Of a stretch of DNA of 64,000 nucleotides, positions 18,417 to 31,095 are shown one piece after another (the first letter of the stretch is position 1; each line of letters opens with the position of its first letter). This DNA comes from DATBVX01 sp963810775 (GTDB lineage Bacteria; Pseudomonadota; Gammaproteobacteria; Steroidobacterales; Steroidobacteraceae). The notes under the pieces were generated by a model, which did no database searches, had not been told where the DNA came from, and saw nothing but the letters and a program-made list of their open reading frames with translations. The stretch covers positions 1-64,000 of the forward strand of contig CAWEOT010000001.1 of assembly GCA_963810775.1 (NCBI GenBank), written 5' to 3'. Made by a program: the position numbers and the translations under genes.

Positions 18417-19349
18417 ATGGAACTCGTGCGCGGGCTGCACAACCTGCGCGCCCGACATCGCGGGTGCGCAGTCACGATTGGCAACTTCGACGGCGTGCAT
18501 CTCGGTCACCGGGCGATGCTCGATCGACTGGGTCGTCATGCGCAGCGTCTGGGCGTGCCCGCGACGGTCCTGACGTTCGAGCCGGCACCGCGCGAGTACT
18601 TCGAGCAGGCGCGCGCGCCCGCGCGCCTCACGCGTCTGCGCGAGAAGCTCGAGTTGTTCGCGGCCGCGGGTGTAGAGCGATGCGTCGTCCTGCGCTTCGA
18701 GAAGCGCTTGCAGAGCATGCACGGGGACGCCTTCGCACAGGAACTGCTGGGTGAGCGAATGGGGGCCAGAGAGGTTGTGGTCGGAAGTGACTTCCGGTTT
18801 GGAGCCGGTGGCAAGGCCGATGTGGCGCTGCTGCAGAGAGCCGGGCCGCAGCTCGGCTTCGGTGTCGATATCATCGAGCCGGTGATGGTGGAGGGTGAAC
18901 GGGTGAGCTCGAGTGCGATCCGCGTCGCCTTGGCGAGTGGCAACCTGGAGCACGCGGCCCGGCTGCTGGGGCGCCCTTATGCGATGCATGGCAAGGTGAT
19001 TCGCGGCGAGGGCCTGGGACGCAAGCTCGGGTTTCCGACTGCCAACATGCGTGTTCATCGGCGGGTCACGCCACTCGATGGAATTTTCGCCGTCAGAGTG
19101 CGCGGCATAGATGCGCAGCCGCTGCCTGGCGTCGCGAGCCTCGGCACACGACCCACGATCGGCGGACGCGAAGTGCTGCTCGAGGCGCACGTGTTCGATT
19201 TCGATGCGGACCTCTACGGGCGCTGGCTCGCAGTGGAGTTCGTCAAGCGGCTGCGCGAGGAACGAAAATTCGAGACTCTGCCGGAGATGGTCGTGCAGAT
19301 GCATGTCGATGCCCGGCAGGCGAAGACCGCATTGGGACTTACGACATGA
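18417..19349 (+). CDS. ribF: bifunctional riboflavin kinase / FMN adenylyltransferase
   Basis: 310 residues from ATG 18417. The FAD synthetase domain shows TIGNFDGVHLGHRAML (nucleotidyl-transferase GxxDGxHxGH) and VVVGSDFRFG; the kinase domain shows GEGLGRKLGFPTANM and the PGVASLGTRPTIGG segment. It converts riboflavin to FMN and FAD in the cytosol. It sits between murJ and ileS in the conserved order, 43 nt before ileS. Confidence 0.96.
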   Translation: MELVRGLHNLRARHRGCAVTIGNFDGVHLGHRAMLDRLGRHAQRLGVPATVLTFEPAPREYFEQARAPARLTRLREKLELFAAAGVERCVVLRFEKRLQSMHGDAFAQELLGERMGAREVVVGSDFRFGAGGKADVALLQRAGPQLGFGVDIIEPVMVEGERVSSSAIRVALASGNLEHAARLLGRPYAMHGKVIRGEGLGRKLGFPTANMRVHRRVTPLDGIFAVRVRGIDAQPLPGVASLGTRPTIGGREVLLEAHVFDFDADLYGRWLAVEFVKRLREERKFETLPEMVVQMHVDARQAKTALGLTT

Positions 19350-19392
19350 GCGCCATTTCTGCCCGACCCCTGAGCACCGAGGCCTTGTTCTC

Positions 19393-22211
<2,819 letters not shown>

Positions 22212-22215
<4 letters not shown>

Positions 22216-22757
22216 ACGAATCAATCGCTACCGCCCAGGTGACACCGTGGTACCTGAAATTCGGCGCGCTGCGCTGGGGCTCGCTGGCATTGCTCGTGAT
22301 TCTCGTCGATCAGATCACCAAGGCGGTGGTCGAATCGCGCTTTGACCTGTTCGATTCGGTGCAGGTCCTGCCGTTCCTGGAATTCACCCTGCTGTACAAC
22401 ACTGGCGCTGCGTTCAACTTCCTCGCCGACGCGTCGGGTTGGCAGAGATGGTTCTTCATTGTGCTCGGGGTGCTCGTGAGCGCCGCGATCCTCGTCTGGC
22501 TGCGTCAACTGGATCCGCGGCGTCATCGTCTCCTCGCGGCAGGGCTCGCACTCATCATGGGGGGCGCGCTCGGCAACGTGATCGACCGCGTGTGGCACGG
22601 CCATGTCATCGATTTCATCCACTTTCACTGGAAGCAATGGGAGTTTCCCGCCTTCAACATGGCGGACACCTCGATCACGATCGGGGCGGGACTGCTGATT
22701 CTCGATGCGATTCTCGACAGCAGGCGCTCGGGCTCCGCGCCGGCTGTCAATCGCTGA
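22212..22757 (+). CDS. lspA: lipoprotein signal peptidase (SPase II)
   Basis: 181 residues from GTG 22212, overlapping the ileS stop by four bases. Four membrane helices; the two catalytic aspartates are in NVIDRV (D125) and FNMADTS (D152). It cleaves prolipoproteins at the lipobox Cys, relevant to the several lipoproteins in this window. Unlike pseudomonads there is no fkpB between lspA and ispH. Confidence 0.97.
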
Positions 22758-22762
22758 GCGAC

Positions 22763-23716
22763 ATGCGCCTGCTGCTCGCCAATCCGCGTGGATTCTGTGC
22801 CGGGGTCGATCGTGCCATCGATATAGTTGAACGCGCGCTGGCGCTTTTCGGCGCACCGATCTACGTGCGCCACGAAGTGGTTCACAACCGACATGTCGTC
22901 GAACGCCTGCGCAGCCTCGGCGCAATATTCGTGGAGGAGCTGACCGAAGTCCCGGACGATGCCACGGTGATTTTCAGCGCCCATGGCGTCTCGCGCGCCG
23001 TGCAGGAAGAGGCCGCTCGGCGCCAACTCAACGTGTTCGACGCAACGTGTCCTTTGGTGACGAAGGTGCACATGGAGGTGACACGCTACGCGCGCGACGG
23101 CCGCGAGGTAGTACTAATCGGGCACGCAGGACACCCGGAGGTGGAAGGCACCATGGGTCAGTTCGATGCCTCTCTTGGGGGGCGGATCTCTCTCGTGGAG
23201 ACGCCGGACGATGTGGCGGGGCTCGAGGTCCGTGATCCCACGCGGTTGGCGTTCGTGTCGCAGACGACGCTGTCGGTCGATGACACCGCGCGCGTCGTGG
23301 AGGCGCTGCGCGCACGCTTTCCGGATCTCGGTGGGCCACGCCGCGAAGACATCTGTTACGCAACGCAGAATCGCCAGGACGCCGTCAAGAAGCTCCTCGA
23401 ACAATGCGACGTGCTCGTCGTAGTGGGTTCGCCGGCGAGCTCCAATTCGAACCGCCTGCGTGAAATCGCGCAGAAGCGCGATGTCCCTGGCTACCTTGTC
23501 GATGGGCCGGGCGACCTCAAACGTGAATGGTTCGATGGCAAACGCGTGGTCGGCGTTACCGCCGGTGCTTCAGCGCCCGAGATTCTCGTTCAAACAGTGA
23601 TCGCACGCCTGCAGGAATGGGGCGGCGGGAATGTGGAGGAGATTCAGGGCCGTCCTGAAGGCGTCGTCTTCAGCCTGCCGAAAGCGCTGCGGATACCCGT
23701 GGTCGCGTCCAGCTGA
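22763..23716 (+). CDS. ispH: 4-hydroxy-3-methylbut-2-enyl diphosphate reductase
   Basis: 317 residues. The three [4Fe-4S] cysteines are present (C12 in RGFCAGV, C96 in DATCPLV, C198 in ICYATQN), as are active-site H41, H124 and E126 (HAGHPE). Last step of the MEP isoprenoid pathway, giving IPP and DMAPP, which also feeds IspB. Five bases after lspA. Confidence 0.97.
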   Translation: MRLLLANPRGFCAGVDRAIDIVERALALFGAPIYVRHEVVHNRHVVERLRSLGAIFVEELTEVPDDATVIFSAHGVSRAVQEEAARRQLNVFDATCPLVTKVHMEVTRYARDGREVVLIGHAGHPEVEGTMGQFDASLGGRISLVETPDDVAGLEVRDPTRLAFVSQTTLSVDDTARVVEALRARFPDLGGPRREDICYATQNRQDAVKKLLEQCDVLVVVGSPASSNSNRLREIAQKRDVPGYLVDGPGDLKREWFDGKRVVGVTAGASAPEILVQTVIARLQEWGGGNVEEIQGRPEGVVFSLPKALRIPVVASS

Positions 23717-23829
23717 GGTTTATTTATCGCTATCTGGCACGAAACTACATGATTTATAGGTATTATTTTATTTAGATATCACGAGATACCGCCATATATA
23801 CCGTCACACCGAGTCGCGAGATCAGAGCG
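23717..23829. other. AT-rich intergenic island
   Basis: The ~85 bases after ispH (to ~23800) are strikingly AT-rich (runs such as TATTATTTTATTTAG) against the GC-rich background. No gene is seen. It may be an upstream promoter element, a nucleoid-protein site or a junction with imported DNA. Confidence 0.5.
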
Positions 23830-23870
23830 TGTCCGCTGCCGATGTCCGCGGACGTCCCGTGTCCGGGACA
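23830..23870. promoter_or_regulatory. cluster of TGTCC/GGACA palindromes
   Basis: Within 41 bases there are a TGTCCG half-site (23830), the near-palindrome TGTCCGCGGACG (23843-23854) and the perfect palindrome TGTCCGGGACA (23860-23870). Their crowding ~250 nt before the ALDH gene suggests a binding array for a dimeric regulator. No sigma-54 promoter could be found downstream. Confidence 0.45.
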
Positions 23871-24118
23871 GCCATAAGAGCCTCCATCCCTGGAACCGAT
23901 GGCGAGAGCAAGACCGTAAAGAGCGCACCCATGATCCCGGGTGGACCGATTGGCGTTTGGGCCACTCCGCCACGCGCTGCAAACACGGGTGGGGGTACAC
24001 TTGTCACTTGCGCGCCGCGACGGTCGCTCGGCGCATATGTACTGCTGGGTAACACCTGTGACGCGATGGCGATTGCGCGTCTCGCGTTGCTGTCAGACCC
24101 ATCCGTTGGAGAACACCT

Positions 24119-25627
24119 ATGCATGCACAAGTCCAAGTCACATCTCTCACCCCGGAAGTTGAATCCTTTATCGGCAAGCCCCGTCAGGTGCTGATCGATG
24201 GCCGGTGGGTCGCCGCGAAGAGCAGCAAGACGTTCGAAGTATTCGATCCGAGCACCGGTCGGCCCATCGCACTGGCGGCTGCCTGTGAGGCTGCGGATGT
24301 CGATGCAGCCGTTCGCGCCGCACGCAAGGCATTCGATCAAGGGCCCTGGCCACGGATGTCGCCGTCCGAGCGGGGACGCATCATCTGGAAAGTCGGCGAT
24401 CTGATTCTCGAGAACCTCGAGGAGCTGGCGCAGCTGGAATCGCTCGACAACGGCAAGCCGATCGGCGTTGCGCGGGCCGCGGACGTGCCGCTAGCCGCAG
24501 ATTTGTTTCACTACATGGCCGGATGGGCGACGAAGATCGAAGGCAACACCATCGGGCTGTCGGTGCCCTACACGCCCGGTGCGGAATACCACGCATACAC
24601 GCGGCGTGAGCCGATTGGCGTCGTCGCGCAGATCATCCCGTGGAATTTCCCGTTGCTGATGGCTGCGTGGAAACTTGGTCCTGCGCTCGCTACCGGCTGC
24701 ACCGTGGTTCTCAAACTCGCGGAAGAGACGCCGCTCTCAGGCTTGCGTCTCGCCGAACTGTGCCAGGAGGCCGGCCTCCCGAACGGCGTGCTGAACGTGC
24801 TCACGGGATTTGGGGAGCCGTGCGGAGCGCCGCTCGCCGCGCATCCGCTCGTCGACAAGGTGGCGTTCACAGGCTCGACGGAGGTGGGCAAGCTCATCGT
24901 CAAAGCCGCGTCTAGCGATCTCAAGAAGGTGACGCTGGAGCTCGGTGGCAAGTCACCGAACATCATCCTCGACGACGCGGATATGGATGTGGCGATTCCT
25001 GGTGCCGCGAACGCAATCTTTTTCAACCAGGGACAATGTTGTTGCGCCGGCTCGCGCCTTTTCGTGCAGGAGAAGAAATACGATCAGGTCGTCGAGGGCA
25101 TCACGGCGTTCGCGAAGAGCATCCGGCTCGGACCGGGCCTCGACACCCGCACGCAGATGGGACCGCTCGTTTCTCAGACGCAGCTTGAGCGTGTCTCGGG
25201 TTTTCTGCACTCGAGCGAGCAGGAAGGGGCCAAGACGCTGTGCGGTGGACGGCGACGCGGCGACTCTGGCTATTTCGTCGAGCCTACGGTGTTGGTCAAC
25301 ACGTCGCCGGCGATGAGGGTCGAACGTGAGGAAATTTTCGGCCCAGTGGTCACGGCGATTCCATTCAAGAACGCCGACGACGATCTGTTGGCTCGAGCCA
25401 ATGACACGCCATACGGCCTTGCAGCCGGTATCTATACGCGTGACATGGCCAGAGCACACCGCATTGCCAATCGCCTGCGGGCCGGCACGGTATGGATCAA
25501 CTGCTACAACATCTTCGATGCCGCGCTGCCATTCGGCGGCTACAAGCAATCAGGATGGGGACGCGAGATGGGGCACGACGCGCTCAACAATTATCTGGAG
25601 ACCAAGGCCATCTGCGCGAGCATTTGA
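24119..25627 (+). CDS. NAD-dependent aldehyde dehydrogenase (class 1/2 type)
   Basis: 502 residues, preceded by TTGGAG. PWNFPLLMAAWKLGPALATG and FTGSTEVGK (nucleotide binding), the general base E274 in TLELGGKSPN and NQGQCCCAGSR with three consecutive Cys (307-309) match the mitochondrial ALDH2-like branch, in which the middle Cys is catalytic. It oxidises aldehydes to acids with NAD+. No operon partner lies close by. Confidence 0.9.
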   Translation: MHAQVQVTSLTPEVESFIGKPRQVLIDGRWVAAKSSKTFEVFDPSTGRPIALAAACEAADVDAAVRAARKAFDQGPWPRMSPSERGRIIWKVGDLILENLEELAQLESLDNGKPIGVARAADVPLAADLFHYMAGWATKIEGNTIGLSVPYTPGAEYHAYTRREPIGVVAQIIPWNFPLLMAAWKLGPALATGCTVVLKLAEETPLSGLRLAELCQEAGLPNGVLNVLTGFGEPCGAPLAAHPLVDKVAFTGSTEVGKLIVKAASSDLKKVTLELGGKSPNIILDDADMDVAIPGAANAIFFNQGQCCCAGSRLFVQEKKYDQVVEGITAFAKSIRLGPGLDTRTQMGPLVSQTQLERVSGFLHSSEQEGAKTLCGGRRRGDSGYFVEPTVLVNTSPAMRVEREEIFGPVVTAIPFKNADDDLLARANDTPYGLAAGIYTRDMARAHRIANRLRAGTVWINCYNIFDAALPFGGYKQSGWGREMGHDALNNYLETKAICASI

Positions 25628-26292
25628 GCCAGACCGCGATCCGATCGTGCGAGCGCGCATCGCGTGCGCTCGCCGGTCGTCGCGTGTTGATTCGGGTGCA
25701 GCTTCCAGCGGCCGGAACCAGTGGTTGATTACACGTGCAAGGACGCGAGCGTGCAGCGCGGAGGCTAGCGAGCTTCGCAACTGTTCGGCGGTCAGGTTGA
25801 CGTGGATGTTAGAGCTCAGCCTGGAGGATTGCGCGGAAATTGTGGAACACCCTCGCTCATGCTGACCCATGGCTGGGCCGTCTCGCACCACATATTTATC
25901 TGGGGGCTTAGCTTCGGTTGACAACCTCGTGTGCAACGCCAAGGAATGCACCACACACCGCAACTCTGCCTAGGAAGCCCCGACGCTATGCGTCACTACC
26001 TAGATGATATGCGCTCTTAGGCGAAGATTTTCGTCGTCGCAACGTATCGAGCAAATAGCGGCTCGACCGTCTGAACTGTCGGTACCGATGACGGTACTGA
26101 AGTGGCGCCCAATCGCGGCTAGATGGCGGCTCAGATAGTTGCGCCGCCCCTTGTTGTAAATCAGGAAAAAGACAACCCACGACCAGGTTCAAATCGGGGG
26201 CTCGATTCGCAAATTTCCGCAGACGGCGCCGACTAGTTCGCGCTGCATGAACATGCATTCCCGGATGAGAAAGACCTCAAAGGAGCACCAGG
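25628..26292. other. gene-poor lower-GC stretch
   Basis: About 660 bases without a convincing gene. The second half is visibly less GC-rich than its surroundings. The short frames here have no ribosome sites or family motifs. Possibly a decayed insertion. Confidence 0.5.
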
Positions 26293-26652
26293 ATGCCGTG
26301 GAACCGCGTTGGGCCTTCACGCAACTACCAATTGCCCGCATCCATCGCCGGTGGCCGATCGACGTCCACCAACACTCTTGCGAGATCAGACCAAGTAGCC
26401 GCTGATTCCTTTGAAGAACCAATTGCCGTTCACGTGGATAGGGGAACCGAGAGTCGTTATGTGGGTTTGTACTCGCAGTTTGTTATCCCCCGGCTAACGC
26501 AGTCTAATGGCGCAGAACTTTATGTGTTGATATGCGCCTTTCTCCACGAGGGGACATCCGACACTCAGACGCAACGAAACGCCAAGTACGCTCGTCTTCA
26601 TGACGTCATCTATCTAACCCACTCAGCCTCCATCCAGCGGCGACTGAACTAA
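26293..26652 (+). CDS. hypothetical protein in lower-GC segment
   Basis: The 119-residue frame has an excellent ribosome site (AAGGAG at 26280-26285, 7 nt before ATG), the main reason to list it. The central part, VDRGTESRYVGLYSQFVIPR then GAELYVLICAFLHEG, could form a mixed alpha/beta domain. No family recognised, no signal peptide or membrane segment. Base composition is unlike its neighbours, so it may be imported or remnant. Confidence 0.35.
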   Translation: MPWNRVGPSRNYQLPASIAGGRSTSTNTLARSDQVAADSFEEPIAVHVDRGTESRYVGLYSQFVIPRLTQSNGAELYVLICAFLHEGTSDTQTQRNAKYARLHDVIYLTHSASIQRRLN

Positions 26653-26712
26653 ATACCGTTTATCCGTACTATCCGCGCGTCTTCAGCAGAGCAACTGGGT
26701 CTTTGAGCTGGC

Positions 26713-27030
26713 CTACTTCGGGACCGGGCGCTTGAACATCCCGTCGATTTTCTCGTTGGTCGCGTCGCAGCACGACTGGCTGGCCTGTGCAGCGGCCAAT
26801 GCCTGATTCGCCGTGCTTTGCGCACCGCTCGCCGCCTGATTGGCGGACCGAGCCGCGCTGTTCGCACTATCGGCAGTAGAACGTGCCGCCGCCAGATCGG
26901 ACTGGAGCTTACTGACCTGCGACTTCAGATTGTCGATTTCCGCCTGCAGTGGCCTCAGATCCGCACAGGCCACAAGACCAGCCACGACGACTGCCGCAGC
27001 GGCCACCTTCACAACGATCGCGCACTTCAT
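26713..27030 (-). CDS. Lpp/OprI-like alanine-zipper lipoprotein
   Basis: 105 residues from ATG 27030 (GGAG 6 nt upstream). Signal peptide with lipobox (VVVAGLVAC) and then a heptad-rich helix: LQAEIDNLKSQVSKLQSDLA followed by Ala/Ser repeats (NSAARSANQAASGAQS), the pattern of trimeric murein-lipoprotein-like coiled coils. The C-terminal FKRPVPK has a Lys but at the penultimate-end position seen in Lpp-type proteins, so covalent attachment to peptidoglycan is possible. Stand-alone gene. Confidence 0.8.
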   Translation of the reverse strand: MKCAIVVKVAAAAVVVAGLVACADLRPLQAEIDNLKSQVSKLQSDLAAARSTADSANSAARSANQAASGAQSTANQALAAAQASQSCCDATNEKIDGMFKRPVPK

Positions 27031-27151
27031 GCACATCTCCATTCTACAGCTTGAAGAAACTGGAACAAGGCGAACCCGGCGAGCCCGACGACGATCGAAA
27101 TGATCAAAAGAGCGTGGCGAACCCGCTGACGCCCGGTCCGGTGACTTAGAC

Positions 27152-27574
27152 CTACTTCCAGCAGGTATCGATCGGGCTGGGGACCGAGCTTCTCAGACCC
27201 ACGTCGTTGAGCGTGAAGCTGGTGCACTTCGTATCGGTTGCCTGCGGCCCACCGGCCACGGGCGTTGCCGTCAGCTTGAAGCCAAGCATCGCGGGTCGAT
27301 CGGGATCTGGAACAGCCGACGCGATCGTGTAGTAACCGTGTTCGCTCGCATCCAGGCCGAGTGCAGCCAATTCGGCGGGAGTCATGTAGCGTTGGTTCTG
27401 GAGAAAGAATTTCTCCTGAGTCGACCTGACACGCAGCAGCGCGGACGTCGCATCGGTGCGCTGCGCACGCAGCACATAGCTGCGATAGCTCGGCACCGCG
27501 ATCGAAGCGATGATCGCAATCACCAGGACCACGATCATCAATTCGATCAGCGAGAAGCCCTGTCGTGTGCGCAT
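27152..27574 (-). CDS. pilE: type IV pilin-like protein PilE (minor pilin)
   Basis: 140 residues from ATG 27574. Class III prepilin signal MRTRQGFSLIELMIVV (cleavage after G, Glu at +5), the hydrophobic N-helix, and a C-terminal Cys pair (TKCTSF and DTCWK) forming the D-loop. Last gene of the minor-pilin operon, 8 nt after pilY1, as in Pseudomonas and Xanthomonas. Confidence 0.9.
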   Translation of the reverse strand: MRTRQGFSLIELMIVVLVIAIIASIAVPSYRSYVLRAQRTDATSALLRVRSTQEKFFLQNQRYMTPAELAALGLDASEHGYYTIASAVPDPDRPAMLGFKLTATPVAGGPQATDTKCTSFTLNDVGLRSSVPSPIDTCWK

Positions 27575-27582
27575 GACCTTGT

Positions 27583-30500
27583 TTACTTGGCCCCGAGTTG
27601 ACGCCAGTAGGTGCGCACCGGCGCGCCGGCGCTCGTGCACACGCCCTGCACGACCTCCACGCCAACGAGGCAGGTGAGCGCGCGGCCGCCGAGCGGACCG
27701 TTGCCCTGACCTTCCTGACCGGGTTGAGCTTTCGTGATCAGGAGGCTGAACTCAGGTGCGATGCCGGTCGTCGCGAGCGGTGCATAACGATCCTCGGTCG
27801 TGGTCTCCCCGTCGCGATTGCGGTCGATCTCCGGGCGCCCATCGGCCACCGCAATTGCATAAGCGCGGTTGGTGCCTGCAGGTGCACAGGGGTCGGCGCT
27901 ATTCGTGCCGCGCGGCAGGTAGGTCGGGAAGAAGATGATGTTGTCGAAGGTGCGGGACTCAGCCAGCACCTTTTCGCCCGCGAAGCCGCCGGGGAGGCGC
28001 AGCTCCAGTTTCCAGCCTGCAGCGCCGTCCACGACGATCGGGTTCACCGAATCGGTGATGTCGTCGAGGTCGCCGTCGGTAATGACCGTGAGGTTATTGA
28101 AGTCGGTCTGCGTGAGAGTCGCGAACGGCTGATAGTCGCGCACCGAGTAGAAGCGATCCTGGGTATCGGTATTCATCGGATGACCGCGCCAGCCGGAGCC
28201 AATGGCAATATTGAGATACGGAGCCGCACCGCGGAAACGGACCAGCGATACGTCCGGGCTCTGATAGAAGCGACGCGTAGAGCTGTTGGGATGCGTGCCG
28301 AGATCCGCATTTCCCAGTGAGGCGAGCACCCCGCCCGTCACGAGGTTCGATGCGCTGGGCACCTGTTGTCCGGGTGCGGCGGCGTCTGAGTCGGTGACGA
28401 TGTCAAAGCGCCAGATGCGCCCGCCGGTATCGGCGGCATACATGCGATCGGCAAATGCATCCCCGTCGAGATCGATCACGCGAACCGCGGATGGAATCGA
28501 ATTGTTCATCTTGGTGAGCGGAAGGTTCGGCGTCACGGCGCCGCCGGGTCCGCCTGCGAACCACAGGAGCGCACCGGTCTGCGCGTCCACCATGAAGATG
28601 CGGTTGCCGAGCGTATCTGTGTTGTAGAGCGTCGCGACCTGGTCGTTGTCCTGCGTCGTGTCATAGCCGCCGCTGAGCACCAGCACCAGGTTGAGAGCAT
28701 TCTGGCTCGCGCCACTGACACGCACCCGCGCCAGCGACGGTGTGGCCCAGGTCTGGCCGACGCCCGGCAACTGCGTGGGGCCAAGTGTCCACATGTGTTG
28801 CGGCGAGTTCCGGTTCGTCACGTCGAGCGCATAGTAGTGATCGCCGCCGCGGCCCATGCCGAAGAAGATCCATACCTTGTCGCCGCCGGCTGGTTCGACG
28901 ACGCCGTTGCGGTTGACGTCGAGCATGAAGGCCCGCACGTCACCATCGAGACCGTAATGCTTGGTGCTGCTCGGATCATCCTGATAGAGGTTCACCAGGT
29001 TGCCGAGCAGCTCCGGCGGAATGAATGACCAGAGTTCTGCGCCTGTCTTGGCATTGATGGCATGCAGATAACCATCGTTGGTCGGCGCGTAGATCACCGC
29101 ATCGTCGACATCGGGTGAACCCGCCGTGCCGCCATAGATAACGATGCCCGGCTTGCCGTGGATGGGATCGCCCATCTGCAGCCGCGCATCATCGGTACGA
29201 CCGTCGCCGTTGACATCGCGCAGATCGAAGCCCACCGTCCAGTCGAGCAGCTGTTCCCTGGTCGGCAGATCCGCCAACCCCGTACCGAGGACGCCATCGG
29301 TGAGCGCGTTGTTGCCCCTGGTAACGCGATTCGCGGTAGCAGTCAGGTCGTCGTTACCGAGGAATGTATAGACCTTGCGAGTGGCCGGATCCGCGGGCTG
29401 CTCATTCGCGGCGCCGCCCTTGGTGATGTCGGAGCCGTCCGCAGTCGCCGACCAGAAGCTCTTGGAATCCGCAGCGAAAAATCCGGTACTCGGATCGATG
29501 ACGGGGTCTGAGGTACCGTCGCCCGTCGTGTCAGCGCCGACCACAGCGCCGTTCTCCACGCGGTACTTCTTGACGTTGCCCGGCCAATGATAGGTGCTCG
29601 TTGGCTCGAACACCGAGATATAGAGGTCGGCCAGCGACTCGGTACGATTGAATGCGTTGACTGCCACGGCTGGCGCGACGAAGGTCGTCGAGGTGTTGGA
29701 GATCTTGCTCACGATGCTGGTGAGCGCGGTGGTCAGCGACTCAGAGTCGCCGGCGAAAAAATTCTGGCCGCCGCCTTCGGTCGCTACTTCATCGAGGAAC
29801 GTCGTTCCTGCGACGTCGTCACCGAAGCCGATCGTGTAGGTCACGACGCTCTGATCCGAAGGCAAGCCGGGTCGAAGGTCGTGCTCATGCATGTAGCCGG
29901 CAAGATCGTCCAGGCATCGGCCCGGTCCGGTACCGTCGCAGGCGTGGCCCAGCAGCGCCTCGATCTTGGCATCGGCGCTGTTGTCCTGGGTCGGCTCACC
30001 GTCCGTCAGATAGACAATGAAGTTCTTCTGGCACGACTGCTGTGCCGGGCTGTGGTAGTGGCCCGGATCGCCGGGTTCGCGCGATGCCGGCACGCTGGGA
30101 AGCGGCTGGCCAGGTTGCACCTGCGAGCAGGGGGTCGCGCCCGTGCCGCAATCCCGGCCATAAAACACATTGCCGCCCGAAAAGTATTGGTGCGCTTCGT
30201 AGAGAGTCTCCGACAGCGGCGTAAATCCGGCAGCCGTGTTCTGGTTGATGCTGTCCACGAGTCCGGTAACGTCGCTCTCCACCGGCACGACCGCGTGAGA
30301 GACCATGCCGCCCTCGGCCGACGCGTCGCCGCTGCCACCGTTATTGCTGTAGCGCATGAGGCCAATGTTCACGCCTGAAATCGAAGAGACGAAGTTGCTG
30401 GCAACGTCCTGCACTATCTGCAGGCGCGAAAGGGTGACGAAGCTGCTGGTGTCGCTGCGCCAGTTGAGCCAGTTGGCGCTGTAAAACGTATAGCTCAGGT

Positions 30501-31077
30501 TGACAGGACTGCCGTCCCAGTCGAGCTGATTGCCAGGATCCGCGGTCCAGCGATCATTCGCGAGACCGCTGTTGAAGGCGTACACCTTCGGATCCGCTGC
30601 GCTCTCGCCATGTACTCCTGCATCCGCGCTGCATTCAACGGGCTGGTCCTTGGTGGCCTGGCGCATCTGCTCCCAGTGATTTGAGGCAGCGTTCCATTGT
30701 CCGGCGCGCTGCGCCAGGTAACGCCCGGCGGAGTTGATGCCCTGAACGGCTGCATTGCAGGCGAGCTGGCTCGCATTGAACCATCGGCTGGTGGCGCAAT
30801 CAGGCGGATCGCCACTTCCGGCCCTCCAGAAAATACGCCCCGCAGCGCACGAACCAGCGTACGTGACACCCGGGTCGTAGGGCGGTTGCGTGCTCACGGC
30901 CGAATCCATGCTGCCCGATGTGTCGAGGATGAGCAGAATATTCGGCTGCGCATCGGGCTGCTGACTCACGAAGATCTCGGTGTCGTCAGCCACTGCGGGG
31001 CTGCCGCCCATGATTGTGAGCGCGATGCTTCCGAGCAGAGCGGACAGACGCGGATAATTTTGATTCATGCGATTCAC
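27583..31077 (-). CDS. pilY1: PilY1 pilus-tip adhesin / assembly factor
   Basis: 1164 residues. Signal peptide; a von Willebrand A domain with MIDAS DTSGSMDS (from D52); and the C-terminal beta-propeller seen in all PilY1 proteins, with quinoprotein-like blades (YAPTNDGYLHAINAKTG, GNRIFMVDAQTGALLW). A DxDxDxxxD loop, DLDGDAFAD (869-877), corresponds to the calcium site that controls pilus retraction in P. aeruginosa. Other Asp-rich loops (DVNGDGRTDD, DVNRNG) are present. Many Cys in the N-terminal half. Located at the pilus tip and cell surface. Confidence 0.95.
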   Translation of the reverse strand: MNRMNQNYPRLSALLGSIALTIMGGSPAVADDTEIFVSQQPDAQPNILLILDTSGSMDSAVSTQPPYDPGVTYAGSCAAGRIFWRAGSGDPPDCATSRWFNASQLACNAAVQGINSAGRYLAQRAGQWNAASNHWEQMRQATKDQPVECSADAGVHGESAADPKVYAFNSGLANDRWTADPGNQLDWDGSPVNLSYTFYSANWLNWRSDTSSFVTLSRLQIVQDVASNFVSSISGVNIGLMRYSNNGGSGDASAEGGMVSHAVVPVESDVTGLVDSINQNTAAGFTPLSETLYEAHQYFSGGNVFYGRDCGTGATPCSQVQPGQPLPSVPASREPGDPGHYHSPAQQSCQKNFIVYLTDGEPTQDNSADAKIEALLGHACDGTGPGRCLDDLAGYMHEHDLRPGLPSDQSVVTYTIGFGDDVAGTTFLDEVATEGGGQNFFAGDSESLTTALTSIVSKISNTSTTFVAPAVAVNAFNRTESLADLYISVFEPTSTYHWPGNVKKYRVENGAVVGADTTGDGTSDPVIDPSTGFFAADSKSFWSATADGSDITKGGAANEQPADPATRKVYTFLGNDDLTATANRVTRGNNALTDGVLGTGLADLPTREQLLDWTVGFDLRDVNGDGRTDDARLQMGDPIHGKPGIVIYGGTAGSPDVDDAVIYAPTNDGYLHAINAKTGAELWSFIPPELLGNLVNLYQDDPSSTKHYGLDGDVRAFMLDVNRNGVVEPAGGDKVWIFFGMGRGGDHYYALDVTNRNSPQHMWTLGPTQLPGVGQTWATPSLARVRVSGASQNALNLVLVLSGGYDTTQDNDQVATLYNTDTLGNRIFMVDAQTGALLWFAGGPGGAVTPNLPLTKMNNSIPSAVRVIDLDGDAFADRMYAADTGGRIWRFDIVTDSDAAAPGQQVPSASNLVTGGVLASLGNADLGTHPNSSTRRFYQSPDVSLVRFRGAAPYLNIAIGSGWRGHPMNTDTQDRFYSVRDYQPFATLTQTDFNNLTVITDGDLDDITDSVNPIVVDGAAGWKLELRLPGGFAGEKVLAESRTFDNIIFFPTYLPRGTNSADPCAPAGTNRAYAIAVADGRPEIDRNRDGETTTEDRYAPLATTGIAPEFSLLITKAQPGQEGQGNGPLGGRALTCLVGVEVVQGVCTSAGAPVRTYWRQLGAK

Positions 31078-31095
31078 CTGGAGAACTTCGCTCGC

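Noticed and set aside
23733..23750. Possible sigma-54 promoter (TGGCACG followed by TACAT)
   Set aside because: The -24 part fits but the required GC of the -12 element is missing; no other GG-N10-GC pair with the right context was found before the ALDH gene.
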